From Enterococcus diestrammenae (GTDB taxonomy: Bacteria; Bacillota; Bacilli; Lactobacillales; Enterococcaceae), in the NCBI RefSeq assembly GCF_009933255.1, contig NZ_MAEI01000026.1, forward strand, positions 1-64,000: a stretch of 64,000 nucleotides of DNA. The letters run 5' to 3'. The notes under the pieces were generated by a model. The model was not told the origin of the DNA. It did no database searches and saw only the letters and a list, made by a program, of their open reading frames with translations. A program made the translations under genes and the position numbers. Positions 62,815 through 64,000 of this stretch are shown one piece after another (position 1 is the stretch's first letter; each line of letters opens with the position of its first letter).

Positions 62815-62862
62815 ACATCCTAGCATGACCAACATCCTTTTGGTTGCGCTAGGATGTTTTTC
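62815..62862 (+). terminator. Terminator of the MutS-like gene
   Basis: ACATCCTAGC pairs with GCTAGGATGT, followed by TTTT. Confidence 0.9.
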
Positions 62863-63047
62863 TGATTTCCTCCCAATGTTCCCATCGATTAAAGATGATT
62901 ATGATCGCGAGAGCTAGTAATCCCATACATAAGAAAAACGAATCGCCTTACTTTTCTCCAATGAAGTTTTTCAATCGTTAACATTTCCCCTGTACTTCCA
63001 CAAAAAGGGCTCTAAGCAAACAAGGCTGCATCTTTTTTTTACAACAA
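62863..63047. other. Intergenic gap
   Basis: No gene or strong structure apart from the flanking terminators. Confidence 0.4.
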
Positions 63048-63091
63048 AATAACCTGACACAGCCGAAAGATTGCGGTTGTGTCAGGTTATT
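63048..63091 (-). terminator. Terminator of the GH1 gene
   Basis: AATAACCTGACACA pairs with TGTGTCAGGTTATT. The stem is followed by TTTTG on the minus strand. Confidence 0.85.
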
Positions 63092-63103
63092 CCTTAAAGG
63101 CCG

Positions 63104-64000
63104 TTAAAACCCATTATTCTCCGCCAACGTCTTGAACCATTCCCCAGATTTTTTAATCGTCTTAATCTGCGTGTGGATGTCATTGGCAATCAAGCCATAG
63201 CGGTTCCGGTAGGCATTGCTCCAAGACCAGCAATCAATCGGGGTCCATAGATGGTAACCAAAACAGTTGGAACCCTCTTCAATCCCTTGATGCAACCATT
63301 GGAGATGTTCTTTGATAAAGTCGATGCGGTAATCGTCTTGAATCTGGCCTTTGTCATCCATAAAGCGTTCTTCCCGAGAAACTCCCATCCCATTTTCAGA
63401 AACAAACCAAGGAAGATTCCCATAATTATCGCGAATATTGATGGCAATGTCATAGACTGCTTTGGGATAGATTTCCCACCCTTTGTCAATATTCATACGA
63501 CGGCCAGGCATTTGGTAGGCATCATAATAACGATCAGGCATCCAGGCCCCCACTGAATTCGGCGCAATATCCGGTGCCTTCACTCGGTTTGGATGATAGA
63601 AATTCACTCCGATGAAATCAACGGTGTTTTCCTTAATCAAAGCTAGCTCGGCGGCGGTTGACTGCCACAATACCCCATCTTTGGTCAGCAATTCGACTAA
63701 TTCCGCGGGAAACGTCCCTTTGATGGCCGGATCGAGAAACATTTTATTGTTCCACAGTTCGGCAATGCGGGCAGCCTCTTGATCAGCTTCGGCTTCTGAT
63801 GCGGCGTAAGTCGGCGTCAAGTTTAACACGGTCCCAATCCGGCCACCGGCTTCTGGTTGCCCCATTTCGCGAAATTTGGCCATCACCTTAGCAGAAGCGA
63901 GGTTTAAATTGTACGCTACTTGTACCGCCTTCTTGCCATCCACCAGTTTGGGATAGTGGAATTGGAACAAGTACTCGCCATCCACCACCACCATCGGCTC
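63104..64000 (-). CDS. Family 1 glycoside hydrolase (6-phospho-beta-glucosidase type), C-terminal part
   Basis: The gene runs off the right edge; only the last 298 codons are present, of about 470-480 expected. VDFIGVNFYHPNRV, LPWFVSENGMGV (catalytic nucleophile Glu), DDYRIDFIKEHLQWLHQGIEEG and GYHLWTPIDCWSWSNAYRNRYGLI are GH1 motifs. The last region suits phospho-beta-glucosidases of the PTS type. It hydrolyses phosphorylated beta-glucosides in the cytosol. Confidence 0.9.
   Translation of the reverse strand, partial: EPMVVVDGEYLFQFHYPKLVDGKKAVQVAYNLNLASAKVMAKFREMGQPEAGGRIGTVLNLTPTYAASEAEADQEAARIAELWNNKMFLDPAIKGTFPAELVELLTKDGVLWQSTAAELALIKENTVDFIGVNFYHPNRVKAPDIAPNSVGAWMPDRYYDAYQMPGRRMNIDKGWEIYPKAVYDIAINIRDNYGNLPWFVSENGMGVSREERFMDDKGQIQDDYRIDFIKEHLQWLHQGIEEGSNCFGYHLWTPIDCWSWSNAYRNRYGLIANDIHTQIKTIKKSGEWFKTLAENNGF

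Noticed and set aside
1..64000. CRISPR array
   Set aside because: No regularly spaced direct repeats with unique spacers were seen; the repeats present are attachment, iteron or operator pairs.

Overview
The window looks like the chromosome of an Enterococcus or a very close relative (low-GC Firmicutes, Lactobacillales). The basis is an IreB-type regulator next to RuvX and a DUF1292 protein, separate CoaB and CoaC genes beside a PanT-like ECF component, a short stand-alone Pta, Rex, AGGAGG ribosome sites and frequent TTG/GTG starts. No rRNA or tRNA gene was seen. I could not settle the species.

Region 1 (1-7100) is an accessory block. A broken (112-534) and an intact (6163-6693) copy of one unrecognised gene family flank three leftward genes: a DUF6155-like protein, a 958-residue primase-helicase of the TOTE conflict-system type, and an AlbA_2/Schlafen-type regulator. 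An MmcQ/YjbR gene follows.

Region 2 (7171-22219) is a 15-kb integrated phage satellite bounded by a 50-bp perfect direct repeat that contains the 3' end and terminator of the DUF1292 gene. From right to left it carries a tyrosine integrase, a CI-like repressor, a divergent operator region, an excisionase-like protein, a Rha-like protein, small early genes, a primase, a P4/D5-type helicase, an iteron-bearing origin candidate, a terminator/attenuator, and a compact late operon. The late operon has a P27-like small terminase, two short ORFs joined by an A9 run, a 765-residue tail tape measure protein, a cold-shock protein and two unknowns. A Panacea-type toxin-antitoxin pair lies at the left end. 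There is no capsid, portal, large terminase, baseplate or lysis gene. A satellite that brings its own tape measure protein is the most unusual thing in the window.

Region 3 (22194-36600) is mostly housekeeping: DUF1292-RuvX-IreB, a FemAB-type bridge enzyme with an ATP-grasp ligase, a YcgR/YcgQ-type permease pair, thioredoxin, Rex with probable Rex boxes, an ABC-F ATPase, a C39-like peptidase, alanine dehydrogenase, a VOC protein, and a TetR-controlled DUF2871/HsmA membrane pair with two matching operators.

Region 4 (36949-45000) holds a GNAT gene, an arsenic operon (arsR, acr3, arsC, permease, small thioredoxin) behind a perfect palindrome, and a potABCD polyamine operon. Region 5 (45275-64000) holds a quinone-reductase-like gene, coaB-coaC-panT, murB, a Gfo/Idh oxidoreductase, exonuclease III, tsaE, a GNAT gene, a DnaQ-like exonuclease, pta, ung, a HAD phosphatase, a LURP-one protein, a small membrane protein, nrdI, a TDT transporter divergent from a LysR regulator, a membrane MutS-like ATPase, and the C-terminal part of a GH1 glycosidase cut by the window edge. 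Many convergent genes are separated by clear bidirectional terminators.
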